From JAAURB01 sp049649525 (GTDB taxonomy: Bacteria; Cyanobacteriota; Cyanobacteriia; Cyanobacteriales; Microcoleaceae), in assembly GCA_049649525.1 (NCBI GenBank), contig JBARZE010000050.1, positions 248,001 to 312,000 on the forward strand: DNA of 64,000 nucleotides. Reading direction: 5' to 3'. Shown one piece after another: positions 25,520 through 34,010 of the stretch (the first letter of the stretch is position 1; each line of letters starts with the position of its first letter). The notes below the pieces were generated by a model, which was not told where the DNA came from, ran no database searches, and saw only the letters and a list, made by a program, of their open reading frames with translations. The position numbers and the translations under genes were made by a program.

Positions 25520-28222
25520 TTACCAAGGGCTACCCACCATCACAAAAGAAGCCCAATAATAAGGATGAGATAAGCTGACATTCCCTTCAGCGGCTAACAC
25601 AGGCAAGTTAACGGGTCGATCGCCACGGCTGAGGCTGCGGAGTTGGCCTGCTTCTACCCTGACATCACCCTCAATCATGGCAATTTGTGCTTGTCTGAGG
25701 GCTTCTGCTTTGACTGTATACCTCATTTGACTTAATTGCCGATAAAACTCACTCATCAGCCCCAAAGTGGCCGCATCATCGACTTGCCACAAACTGGCTA
25801 ACACTGATTTTACCCCGGTTTGAACCGCTAACCCCGCTAAACCTAACTCAGCCTCCGCATCTCCAAAGGCGGTTTCACAAGCGCTTAATACTAATAATTC
25901 TAGGGGTTGATCGGTAGAATTAAGCTGCCGTAGCTCGTCAAAGTGCAATTTTTGATCCCATAATTGTAAGTAAGATTCCTCCGGTTGACGAGGATTAAAT
26001 GCGCCGTGAGTCGCTAAATGCAGAATTTCAAACGATTGTTTTTCTTGTTGAGATTGTAAATTTTCTAGGGTAAAATCTTGATTCAATAAAGTCTGACCCC
26101 GCCAGTCTGCCAAAATCATGGATAACTCTGTTTCAACAGCAGGTAAATCTACAATATTATCATCCCTAAATTCAGACGCACCCATCGCCAAAACTGATAA
26201 ATTATTGATATTTTGATAACGGATATCGGTTAAATTTAAACTCGGAATTAAACCTAAACTGTACTTTTGCACAAGAAAAGATTCTCCATCATGAAGCGTG
26301 GCAATGGGAAAGTTACGAATGCCGGGATCGAGGGAAAAAATTAAGGTATCAATTCCTTGTTTTTCGAGTTCAGTTTCTAAAGGTGCAATCATCCATTGAT
26401 AAAGCTGTTGTGAAGCGGTTAAATATTGCTCAGAATTATCAGTTTCAGGGGGACGACTGACCTCAGAAACTAAATGACGAATTTGTTGATTAAATGCTTG
26501 TTGATTCGCTTCAGGAATCCGATAATATTGAGGAGAACGATTGGCCGTGATTAAGATTAATTCTAATTGCTGCTCGCGGGAAACCACATAAATAATTCCG
26601 GGATTCTTTTGGATAGATTGAGCGGTTTTTTTCAGACTGTTTTGGATAGAAGACAAGCTTAAATTATTAGAATGATTAATATCTAGTTGAGGATTAAATG
26701 TTTGGGTTCTGACAAGTTCTAATTCTTGAATAATTTGATTAAGATGAGAATAATTAACTTGAGGTTTGGCTACCGCTTGTTGAGTTTGAGACGGTTCAAA
26801 ATTAGGAATATTTTGCTCTGCTGCTGCTTTATAACGATTCAATTTTAAATTAGCAAGGCGATATTGAATTACATCAGAATTAGATGAGGAGGAAATCGGA
26901 TCGATAGGGTTGTTCTGAGTTTCAACTCCATGAGAAGCGACCGCAGAGTCTACTGGCTGATGATTGACTGTAATTTCTTCAGCTAAAATCATCGAGTCAT
27001 GACTAATTTCAACTGAGTTTGACCAAGAGGTTAACTTCACTTTTCCTAAGCCAAAATCCGGATTATTTTGCCTCTCAATTATTCCTGATTGGGGTTGAGG
27101 AGTTGTTTGAATTTTGGCACTACTGAGAACAATATGATCTCCTGAAATTTCAATATTTCCTCCCGGTTGAAGTTGAGGTGTGGGTTGTGTTTTTAGATCG
27201 ACTGAAGCTGAAGTATTAATATCTCCCGAAACAATCACAGTTCCCGCTTGAGGTTCAATCGTTTGATTAGAATTAGAAAGAACTATTTTACCCTCACTAT
27301 TAATCGTAACGCCCTGTGCATGATTTCGGTTTCCACCTGTTAACATTTTGGGAAATGAAAGCGGGGTAATTTGAGTCGGCGTACTGTTTTTTGAGGTTTG
27401 ATTCCATCGAGAATTCGCTATTTCTAAGCTAAGTAAATGACCATTTTGAGTCACTCGCACCACCTCTTCATCGGGTACAGCAACTAAATTAATTTGACCA
27501 CCCGGTGCTTCTAATGTGCCTAAACTAATAACAGTTCCCCCGAGTAATGTTAAGCTTTCACCGGATGGAACCGCTAAATTTCCTTCATTAATAATGACTC
27601 CAGATTCAGATTTTGAAAAAGCAAAAGCAGTAGGATCTTCAACTAATTTATCGTAATTATTGGCTCCAATAGCATTAAACCAATTCCCATTAAATTCAAC
27701 ATGGTTCGCTGTTGTTGCTAAAAAAGAAGCCGGAACATCTAGTCGAGCATCTGCTCCAAATACAATACCACTAGGATTAATTAAATATAAATTAGACGCT
27801 CCTCCTGTAACTTTAATAATTCCATTAATAATAGAAGGTTCTCCACTGACAACACGGGCTAAAATATTCCGAATTGTTTCAGTTGAATTAAAATTAACCG
27901 TTTGTCCAGCATGAACACCAAACTGACGAAAACTATGAAATAAATTACCCCCAACTCTTCGCCCACCCTGAATTTGAATCGAGTTTCCCTGTTGTTGAAC
28001 CAGAGTATTGGTATCGTTGGCTGGAACAATGGGTTGAGCTTGAGCTAAAGTCGGAACCAGACAGTAAACTAAGGGCAGCGAGGAGGGCAGCAGAGAATAA
28101 GCAATATAAAGTTTATGCTTTTGCCGAATAAATGAGTCATTCTTTCCGGGTGGCGCAGCAGCATAATATAAGTCAATCTGACGAGTAATTACATTAGCTC
28201 GATGTTGATTTTTTTGAGGCAT
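25520..28222 (-). CDS. Secreted TPS-domain / CHAT protease fusion
   Basis: A 900-residue two-module protein. After an extended basic N-terminus with a signal-like segment (LPSSLPLVYCLVPTLAQAQ), a filamentous-haemagglutinin-type TPS secretion domain occupies about 65-290 (GGNLFHSFRQFGVHAGQTVNF, NLYLINPSGIVFGADARLDV). The middle is a low-complexity linker. The last 300 residues are a CHAT domain, a caspase-like peptidase fold, with His739 (HLATHGAF) and Cys782 (LVLSACETAFGD) both present. The TPS part predicts export by a TpsB/Omp85 transporter; none is encoded here. Such fusions recur in filamentous cyanobacteria. Substrate and trigger are unknown. Confidence 0.88.
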   Translation of the reverse strand: MPQKNQHRANVITRQIDLYYAAAPPGKNDSFIRQKHKLYIAYSLLPSSLPLVYCLVPTLAQAQPIVPANDTNTLVQQQGNSIQIQGGRRVGGNLFHSFRQFGVHAGQTVNFNSTETIRNILARVVSGEPSIINGIIKVTGGASNLYLINPSGIVFGADARLDVPASFLATTANHVEFNGNWFNAIGANNYDKLVEDPTAFAFSKSESGVIINEGNLAVPSGESLTLLGGTVISLGTLEAPGGQINLVAVPDEEVVRVTQNGHLLSLEIANSRWNQTSKNSTPTQITPLSFPKMLTGGNRNHAQGVTINSEGKIVLSNSNQTIEPQAGTVIVSGDINTSASVDLKTQPTPQLQPGGNIEISGDHIVLSSAKIQTTPQPQSGIIERQNNPDFGLGKVKLTSWSNSVEISHDSMILAEEITVNHQPVDSAVASHGVETQNNPIDPISSSSNSDVIQYRLANLKLNRYKAAAEQNIPNFEPSQTQQAVAKPQVNYSHLNQIIQELELVRTQTFNPQLDINHSNNLSLSSIQNSLKKTAQSIQKNPGIIYVVSREQQLELILITANRSPQYYRIPEANQQAFNQQIRHLVSEVSRPPETDNSEQYLTASQQLYQWMIAPLETELEKQGIDTLIFSLDPGIRNFPIATLHDGESFLVQKYSLGLIPSLNLTDIRYQNINNLSVLAMGASEFRDDNIVDLPAVETELSMILADWRGQTLLNQDFTLENLQSQQEKQSFEILHLATHGAFNPRQPEESYLQLWDQKLHFDELRQLNSTDQPLELLVLSACETAFGDAEAELGLAGLAVQTGVKSVLASLWQVDDAATLGLMSEFYRQLSQMRYTVKAEALRQAQIAMIEGDVRVEAGQLRSLSRGDRPVNLPVLAAEGNVSLSHPYYWASFVMVGSPW

Positions 28223-28880
28223 TTTTCGTTAATAAATTGTGTATTTTGCTTGAATCAAAATAGTAATAATATATTGAATTAACGATTAACGTTAGTTACA
28301 TTTATGAACTAAGTTTTAATACAGATTCAGGTATTTATTGTTCTATAAATCCTGTGTTATTTGAGTTTTTTTAAATGTAATAATTATCATTAATTAGTTC
28401 AACTATTTTATATTTTGATAATTGACTTTTGGGTAACTAGAAAACACTCATGCAAATAGAGTTTTTATCCTAATTTTATAGATAAATCTAGTAGCTTTTG
28501 CTCTATCGCTGAGAGCAATTAATCCGAAAGTGAATTAATCTTTGAAGCCTGCTTCTGTTACATCTTTCTATGCATTTTAGTTATTCAAAAGCCCGATCAT
28601 CCATTGCATGGGTTAATTACATTATAGGTTAAACCCAGAATGGGATAAAATTATACAGGCTTTAATACAGTCAGGGTTTAATTCTTGATGGGTTTAATAC
28701 ATCAGGTATTAAGGGTAGGATTGTGTGGGTTAATTTATGCTTAGTTAAACCCAGACATGGGGATAATACTACTGGTTTTAACATAGTCAGTATTAAATAC
28801 ATGAGGGGAGTTACACCCTAGGTGCTTCGCAAAGGATTGTGTCAGAATCTAATTTGAATATTTCATATATAGGGTGTTTA
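28223..28880. other. Long divergent intergenic region, TPS-CHAT / fasciclin
   Basis: 658 nt between divergent genes. The half near the CHAT gene is very AT-rich with nothing recognised. The half near the fasciclin gene holds a diverged direct repeat (28610-28806). A GTG at 28839 is in frame with the fasciclin gene, but I prefer the ATG at 28881. Confidence 0.5.
28610..28806. repeat. Diverged direct repeat, 117-nt period
   Basis: Two related copies begin at 28610 and 28727 with GGGTTAATT, then (G)GTTAAACCCAGA, an ATGGG...ATAA block and TTTAA...AGTCAG. Each contains a GGGTTAA...TTAAACCC near-palindrome. It lies upstream of the fasciclin gene and could be a duplicated regulatory element. Confidence 0.6.
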
Positions 28881-29474
28881 ATGATGATGAAGTTTTCACC
28901 ACGTTCTAATTGGATCAATGCTTTTACCGGTGCCTTACTCAGTGCCACTCTTCTAATTAGTCTTCCGGCTATTGCTCAGTATCGATATGCTTCTAGTATT
29001 TTTAATCCCTCCGGTGGTCGTACGAGTCGGAGTGCAGATGGTACGATTGGTGGAGAGTTAGATGCTGCGATTAAATATTATCAACCCTATCAAACCTTTG
29101 CCGAAGCAGCTTTAGCAGCGGGTTTAATAGAAACGTTTCGTAATAGCGATCAAACCTTTACTGTGTTTGTACCGACGGATGAAGCCTTTGCTGCCTTACC
29201 CGCAGATCTCAAAGAGAGTTTATTTCAACCGGAAAATAAAGACAAGCTCTTGCAACTGTTAAATTATCATGTTATTCCGGGTGAAGTAACCGTTGAAGAT
29301 ATTGAACAAGGATCTTTACAAACTAGCCAAGGCAATTCCCTAAAAATTGAACTCAACGAAGCAGAAGATCAATTGACATTAAATGATCAAAGTGTGATTC
29401 AATCTTCAACAGGAACTCGTAATGGTGTAATTGTTTTGATCGATCGGGTGTTATTACCTGAAGATTTAAACTAA
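28881..29474 (+). CDS. Fasciclin (FAS1) domain protein, exported
   Basis: A 197-residue secreted or periplasmic protein. A signal peptide (FTGALLSATLLISLPAIA, cleaved about before QYRYAS) precedes one FAS1 domain at about 65-195. The FAS1 boxes are clear: FRNSDQTFTVFVPTDEAFAALP and LLNYHVIPGEVT, ending NGVIVLIDRVLLP. FAS1 domains mediate adhesion or protein contacts at the cell surface. Three consecutive ATGs start at 28881, with AGGGTG about 10 nt upstream; an upstream in-frame GTG at 28839 would add 14 residues before the signal peptide and is less likely. Confidence 0.9.
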   Translation: MMMKFSPRSNWINAFTGALLSATLLISLPAIAQYRYASSIFNPSGGRTSRSADGTIGGELDAAIKYYQPYQTFAEAALAAGLIETFRNSDQTFTVFVPTDEAFAALPADLKESLFQPENKDKLLQLLNYHVIPGEVTVEDIEQGSLQTSQGNSLKIELNEAEDQLTLNDQSVIQSSTGTRNGVIVLIDRVLLPEDLN

Positions 29475-29488
29475 TATATTTATGTCTT

Positions 29489-29509
29489 TAGCGGGCAAGA
29501 TACCCGCTA
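29489..29509. terminator. Convergent hairpin after the fasciclin gene
   Basis: TAGCGGG (29489-29495), a 7-nt loop, CCCGCTA (29503-29509): a perfect 7-bp stem between the convergent fasciclin and cupin-globin genes. A TTTT follows about 15 nt downstream. Confidence 0.55.
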
Positions 29510-29550
29510 GAGTTGTTAGGGTTTTACTACTGTTAAATCCCTAATCCTTT

Positions 29551-30348
29551 TTAAGTGCTACTGGCTGAAGTTGTCTGATAAATTTGCTGTTCTCGAGTAA
29601 TAAAAATATCAGCTAATGCTTGATAGGCTTCAGTCCAAGCCGTCATCACTTCTTCTGTTGCAGCATCTGCCAATATATCCCGAATGGCTTGCAATAAACA
29701 TTCCCCCACGATGGGATATTGTTCTGGTAAAACATGGGTTTGTACATGACGATGAGCAATAGAGTCCACCATGGCCTTTAACCCGTCAAGGTCGTCAATA
29801 TGAGTAGCATAGGCATACACAGCGCTCGCCAATTTAGCGGGTTGCTTACCACTGGCTTGTGCCGACATATCAAACTGTTCTTTCACTTCTGGATATCTGT
29901 TAAACATAATCTCATACATCCGAGTCGTAATAGTTTTACCGTGTTTTTTCAGGACGGGTGCGGTAGATTTAACGATATCAATGGTGTGCTGAGAGATTTC
30001 TTCTTTCATCAAAACTTGCTCCGAGAAAGTCAGGGTAAATGCTAGATTTTCTGTTGCTTGGACCGCGTGGGGAGCATTGGCTGGCATAAAGACAAATACT
30101 CCAGGCGCAAGAGCAATATCTTTTCCTTCTAAATTAAGGTTTCCTGTTCCTTCCACTACGGTGATGACAACATTACGAGGGGCGGTATGTTCTTCGATTT
30201 TTGTACCGGCTGCCAAGCAAAATAAATTATATTGACTGTTATTATCTTTGAGTAAAACTTTACTCCTTATGCCAGTGGTAGGATATTCAATTAAATCCTG
30301 TAAATGAGCAGAAAAAGGATTGTTAGGTGTGGCGATGGGGGTATTCAT
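29551..30348 (-). CDS. Cupin-globin fusion protein
   Basis: A 265-residue fusion. Residues about 40-110 are a small cupin barrel (GTKIEEHTAPRNVVITVVEG, MPANAPHAV). Residues about 120-258 are a globin most like the haem domain of flavohaemoglobins. By hand alignment to E. coli Hmp, the proximal His is His201 (HRHVQTHVLPEQY), the distal pair is Tyr145 and Gln169, CD1 Phe is Phe159, and the Tyr/Glu that polarise the proximal His are Tyr211 and Glu253. The flavin reductase domain of Hmp is absent. Haem binding and NO or O2 chemistry are therefore likely, but an outside reductase would be needed. It is second gene after a methyltransferase, 46 nt apart, with a Crp/Fnr regulator divergent from them. 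Confidence 0.85.
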   Translation of the reverse strand: MNTPIATPNNPFSAHLQDLIEYPTTGIRSKVLLKDNNSQYNLFCLAAGTKIEEHTAPRNVVITVVEGTGNLNLEGKDIALAPGVFVFMPANAPHAVQATENLAFTLTFSEQVLMKEEISQHTIDIVKSTAPVLKKHGKTITTRMYEIMFNRYPEVKEQFDMSAQASGKQPAKLASAVYAYATHIDDLDGLKAMVDSIAHRHVQTHVLPEQYPIVGECLLQAIRDILADAATEEVMTAWTEAYQALADIFITREQQIYQTTSASST

Positions 30349-30394
30349 AATTTCAATAACTCAAGAATTAAACTAAATGACGAATGACTCGTTC

Positions 30395-31168
30395 CTACAT
30401 CACTTTTGCCCAAAAAACAATGTAGCCGATATGATTTTGCATTGCTTGAAAATTACGACGCATTTGTAAGACTCTTGAACGTAAATGGGGATGAGTTAAA
30501 ACATTCCAGGTAATTTTAACTGTTCCGAATAACCCTTCATCCCGTAATATCTGACCTAAATTCAGTAATCCCATTGTCCCAGTTTGCTGGTGCTGTAAAC
30601 TTAAACCTGCCTCTGTGACAAGTGTTTCCCATTCTGAGAGGTTTAGAGGATTAGCATTTACCCGAATCGTTGCAGATAGGCTTTTACGCACTTCTGAGGC
30701 ATTACTGCGGACTAACATTTCATGGGAAAGAAACTGGCCTCCTGGTTTCAGGTGATCTTTAATTGCTGATAAGATCTTAGCTTTCCCAATATCTGATTGC
30801 ATTGTTAAAATCGCTTCAGCTAAGACATAATCAAACTGATCTGTAATTTTTTCTAACTGAAAGATATCTCCCTCAATCATTCTCACCCGATCTTCTAATC
30901 CCGCAGCTTTGATATTTTCTCTGGCTTTAGCGACGCTATCGGGATTTTTCTCGACTCCCACAACGCAAACATTAAATCTTTTAGCCAGGGCAATTGCACT
31001 TTCACCAAAACTAGCAGCCAACTCTAATACTGTTTCTCCGGGTTGGAAATTAGCCCAGGTAAAGAGTTGCTCCGTGGCAGCTTTTCCTCCAGGACGTAAT
31101 ATCTTTTTTCCTGCTGCTGCTAAAATCTGATGACCGGGTGCGGTGGCAAAATTGAGAGTATTTGTCAT
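30395..31168 (-). CDS. Class I SAM-dependent methyltransferase
   Basis: A 257-residue Rossmann-fold methyltransferase. Motif I reads VLELAASFGESAIA (Glu49 in place of the usual Asp, and A-A-S-F-G for the glycine-rich loop), the acidic residue after strand 2 is in VVGVEKNPDSV, and MIEGDIFQL and DYVLAEAILT supply motifs II and III. The C-terminal 60 residues (HPHLRSRVLQMRRNFQAMQNHIGYIVFWAKVM) are helical and basic. Small-molecule substrate is likely but unknown. It heads the two-gene unit with the cupin-globin gene, divergent from a Crp/Fnr-type regulator 113 nt away. Confidence 0.85.
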   Translation of the reverse strand: MTNTLNFATAPGHQILAAAGKKILRPGGKAATEQLFTWANFQPGETVLELAASFGESAIALAKRFNVCVVGVEKNPDSVAKARENIKAAGLEDRVRMIEGDIFQLEKITDQFDYVLAEAILTMQSDIGKAKILSAIKDHLKPGGQFLSHEMLVRSNASEVRKSLSATIRVNANPLNLSEWETLVTEAGLSLQHQQTGTMGLLNLGQILRDEGLFGTVKITWNVLTHPHLRSRVLQMRRNFQAMQNHIGYIVFWAKVM

Positions 31169-31281
31169 CAGTCAGTTCCCAAACTCGATACTCTTACTCT
31201 GACATCAAATTTCAGTCTCGTCTTTGAGGTAGCTCATATTGAGGACAACTTTTTGTTATTGATATATTTGGAATCATTGCT

Positions 31282-31980
31282 GTGTTAGTTAAAGGTGCTT
31301 CATCAATCGCTCAATTAAAACAAATCTCGATCTTTCAAGATTTAGCAATAACTCAACTAGAAGGCTTCATTCCTAATAGTTCTGTTATAGAATATCAGCC
31401 AGGGGAAATAGTGATGCATGAAGGCGATCGCCTGCCTCAAAAACTTCATGCTTTAATTATAGGAAAACTAGAAATTAAAAAGACTGCTGCTAATGGTAAA
31501 GAAACAGTCGTGCGTCTCATTCCTCCCGGAGAATTGTTTGCGGCAACGGCTATTTTTGGTAACGGGATTTCTCCGGCAACAGTCCTCTCTCAACTAGAGT
31601 CGCAAGTATTAACTATTGATCGCGATGCTTTATTAAAGGCGATCTCTGACTCACCTGAAATTAGCTTACGAATTTTGGAAGTCTTCAATCAGCGTCTACA
31701 ACAACTCCACAATACAGTACATGGACTGATTTCTGAACGGGCAATGGTGCGTTTAGTCAGACTGATTCAATATTATCGCGATCGCTTCGGGACTGATTCT
31801 GTCGCAGAAGGGGATTATTTAAAGATTAAATTGCCTTACTATCAAATCGCTCGTAGTATTGGTATTACCTATGAAGAATGTGTGCGTTTGTTTAAAAAAA
31901 TGAAGGGAATCGTAATTTATCAAAGAGGTGGAAAAATCATCATAAAAGATTGGGGTAAATTAGAAGAATTCAGTCAGTAA
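31282..31980 (+). CDS. Crp/Fnr family transcription regulator
   Basis: A 232-residue regulator with an N-terminal cNMP-binding-type sensor (about 13-130: FIPNSSVIEYQPGEIVMHEGD, RLIPPGELFA) and a long dimer helix. The C-terminal winged helix-turn-helix is at about 165-228 (YYQIARSIGITYEECVRLFKKM). It lacks the N-terminal cysteine cluster of FNR, so it is not an iron-sulfur O2 sensor. The cNMP pocket arginine is not evident, which allows haem or another ligand as in DNR/CooA-like members. Start is GTG at 31282. It is divergent from the methyltransferase/cupin-globin genes, which it probably controls (inference). Confidence 0.88.
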   Translation: MLVKGASSIAQLKQISIFQDLAITQLEGFIPNSSVIEYQPGEIVMHEGDRLPQKLHALIIGKLEIKKTAANGKETVVRLIPPGELFAATAIFGNGISPATVLSQLESQVLTIDRDALLKAISDSPEISLRILEVFNQRLQQLHNTVHGLISERAMVRLVRLIQYYRDRFGTDSVAEGDYLKIKLPYYQIARSIGITYEECVRLFKKMKGIVIYQRGGKIIIKDWGKLEEFSQ

Positions 31981-32021
31981 CGAATGGGTCATTTTTTCTT
32001 GATACGCTTTATATCGAGATC

Positions 32022-32035
32022 TGGGGAGAACCCCA
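32022..32035. terminator. Short hairpin between convergent genes
   Basis: TGGGG-AGAA-CCCCA lies between the Crp/Fnr and SulP genes. The stem is only 5 bp and the downstream T-run is poor, so this is a weak call. Confidence 0.35.
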
Positions 32036-32073
32036 AATTAAGATAGAGTAAATTGTCAGCATGAATAACAGTA

Positions 32074-33753
32074 TTAATGAATTAACTCGGGCTTTGTCGC
32101 ATCAGCGTTGAGAAATTTTAGTACTACATTCAGCGCGCAATAGCAGCTCGGCAAAAAGTTCTCTGCGGGTAAGGTTTTTTGTACATTAAACCGCCGTAAC
32201 CGTTCCTGCACCTGGCCTTCGGCTCCCACAATAAAAATTTCTCCTTGCCGATGGCGACGGGCTATTTTAATCTCAGCATCAATCGCCATAGCAGCCGTTA
32301 CACCCATCAACGGTACATTATTAAAATCAAGAATTAAAGCGTCAAAATCTTGTCCCATGTGAAAAGTAATCGTTCGAGCTGCGCCATAGCTCATGGGGCC
32401 ACTCATCTGAATTAGAATAATTTTCCCTCGCTCAGTAGCTTGATTGAAAAGCTGACGTTCTTCAGGGGTTAATATAACTTTGGGATCGTCTTCAATATTA
32501 CTAATTACCCGAACTTGTTCAACTTGAATACTGCTTAAGCGATGAATGGTTAGCATATTCGCCACAAAAGCGCCAACTGCAACTGCGGTAATCAGATCGA
32601 CAAATACAGTCAACAGCAGCACGCCGTATGTCACCAATGTAGCCCGCATCGACACCCGACACACTTGCCATAAGAAGCCCCAGTCAATGATTTTAATCCC
32701 CACCTGAATCAAAATTCCAGCCAATACTGCATGGGGGATTTGGGCGACAATGCCTCCGGCCCATATTACAATAGACAGCAAAATGATGGCGTGAAACATT
32801 CCCGATAAAGGAGTGCGTCCCCCCGCTTGGACGTTGATCACGGTTCGCATCGTTGCCCCTGCCCCCGGAAGTCCGCCAAACAAGCCTGATAATAAGTTGC
32901 CAATTCCCTGGCCGACTAACTCCTGCTCTGAGTCGTGACGGGTACGGGTAATATTGTCCGCAACCAGCGAAGTTAATAATGAATCGATTGCACCGAGAGT
33001 GGCTAGCATCAGGCCATAGCTGACAATTTCTCTTATTTGATTAAAATTGAGTCGGGGAATTTGTAGTTGAGGCAGTCCCTGGGGAATTGCACCAATACGC
33101 GCTACATCACTATTGGGAAATAATAGAATAGAGATAAAAGTGCAAACAATCAGGGCCAGTAACGGTGAGGGCAGAATCTTTGCCCGTTTACCAGACCAGC
33201 CAAACACAATCGCTAGGGTTAAAACTCCCAGTCCAGAGGCGACCGGACGGGGGTTGGCTAAAGCTTCTGGTAGCTGCTGTAATCCGGCAATTACGCCACC
33301 TGCCGCAGGATGACCCAACAAAGGTGCCAGTTGCAGCACGATAATAATTACACCAATGCCAGACATAAAGCCAGAAATGACGGTGTAGGGCATTAAAGTA
33401 ATGAACTGTCCTAAGCGCAGCATCCCGAATAAAATCTGAAATACTCCGCTCAACATGACTGCTGTAAAAGCCATTGCCACGCCGTTTTCGGGATTGTCAG
33501 CGATGAGTTGGGTAAACACGGTCGCCATTACAACCGTCATCGGACCAGTGGGGCCTGTGACCTGAGACGGAGTCCCCCCGAATAATGCGGCAAAGAAACC
33601 CGTAAATATCGCGCCATAGAGACCTGCGATCGCTCCTGCTCCCGAAGCCACCCCAAACGCTAGAGCCAGTGGTAATGCAACGATGGCAGCAGTTAATCCG
33701 CCGAATAAGTCGCCTTTCAAATTGTCAAATCGTAAACGGTTAATCAGTTGCAT
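32074..33753 (-). CDS. SulP family anion transporter, BicA-like
   Basis: A 559-residue SulP transporter. The membrane domain (about 10-405) opens FDNLKGDLFGGLTAAIVALPLALAFGVASGAGA. It continues with GPTGPMTVVM, PYTVISGFMSGIGVI and LGAIDSLLTSLVADNITRT, whose Asp and Thr correspond to the Na+/bicarbonate site region of BicA. GAGATM follows, and a STAS domain at about 435-550. The order and sequence closely match the BicA Na+-dependent bicarbonate transporter of the cyanobacterial CO2-concentrating mechanism as I remember it, but SulP paralogues carrying sulfate exist. It stands alone, minus strand, with 257 nt upstream. The symbol is withheld because substrate is inferred. Confidence 0.88.
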   Translation of the reverse strand: MQLINRLRFDNLKGDLFGGLTAAIVALPLALAFGVASGAGAIAGLYGAIFTGFFAALFGGTPSQVTGPTGPMTVVMATVFTQLIADNPENGVAMAFTAVMLSGVFQILFGMLRLGQFITLMPYTVISGFMSGIGVIIIVLQLAPLLGHPAAGGVIAGLQQLPEALANPRPVASGLGVLTLAIVFGWSGKRAKILPSPLLALIVCTFISILLFPNSDVARIGAIPQGLPQLQIPRLNFNQIREIVSYGLMLATLGAIDSLLTSLVADNITRTRHDSEQELVGQGIGNLLSGLFGGLPGAGATMRTVINVQAGGRTPLSGMFHAIILLSIVIWAGGIVAQIPHAVLAGILIQVGIKIIDWGFLWQVCRVSMRATLVTYGVLLLTVFVDLITAVAVGAFVANMLTIHRLSSIQVEQVRVISNIEDDPKVILTPEERQLFNQATERGKIILIQMSGPMSYGAARTITFHMGQDFDALILDFNNVPLMGVTAAMAIDAEIKIARRHRQGEIFIVGAEGQVQERLRRFNVQKTLPAENFLPSCYCALNVVLKFLNADATKPELIH

Positions 33754-34010
33754 TTGATTTGCTTTGATAAGAATGACAAAATAATTGAGCCGATGTCTAT
33801 ATCCCGACTCAACTATTGAGCATTAATGTGTCAGAAAATATTTAATTATACAGTGGTACATTAAAGCTTAAATTTCAAAATATGATGTATAATCCATTAC
33901 ATTATTTTATTATTTGATTACCATAAAAAAATTAATCACAGCGTTTTATTAACAATATCTTAACGATATCTCTTGAATATAGAAGAACCATAAATTTTAA
34001 TTTTAAAGAA

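Noticed and set aside
31169..31281. FNR/DNR box (TTGAT-N4-ATCAA) between the Crp/Fnr gene and the methyltransferase
   Set aside because: Only half-site-like TTGAT sequences were seen; no full palindrome at proper spacing.
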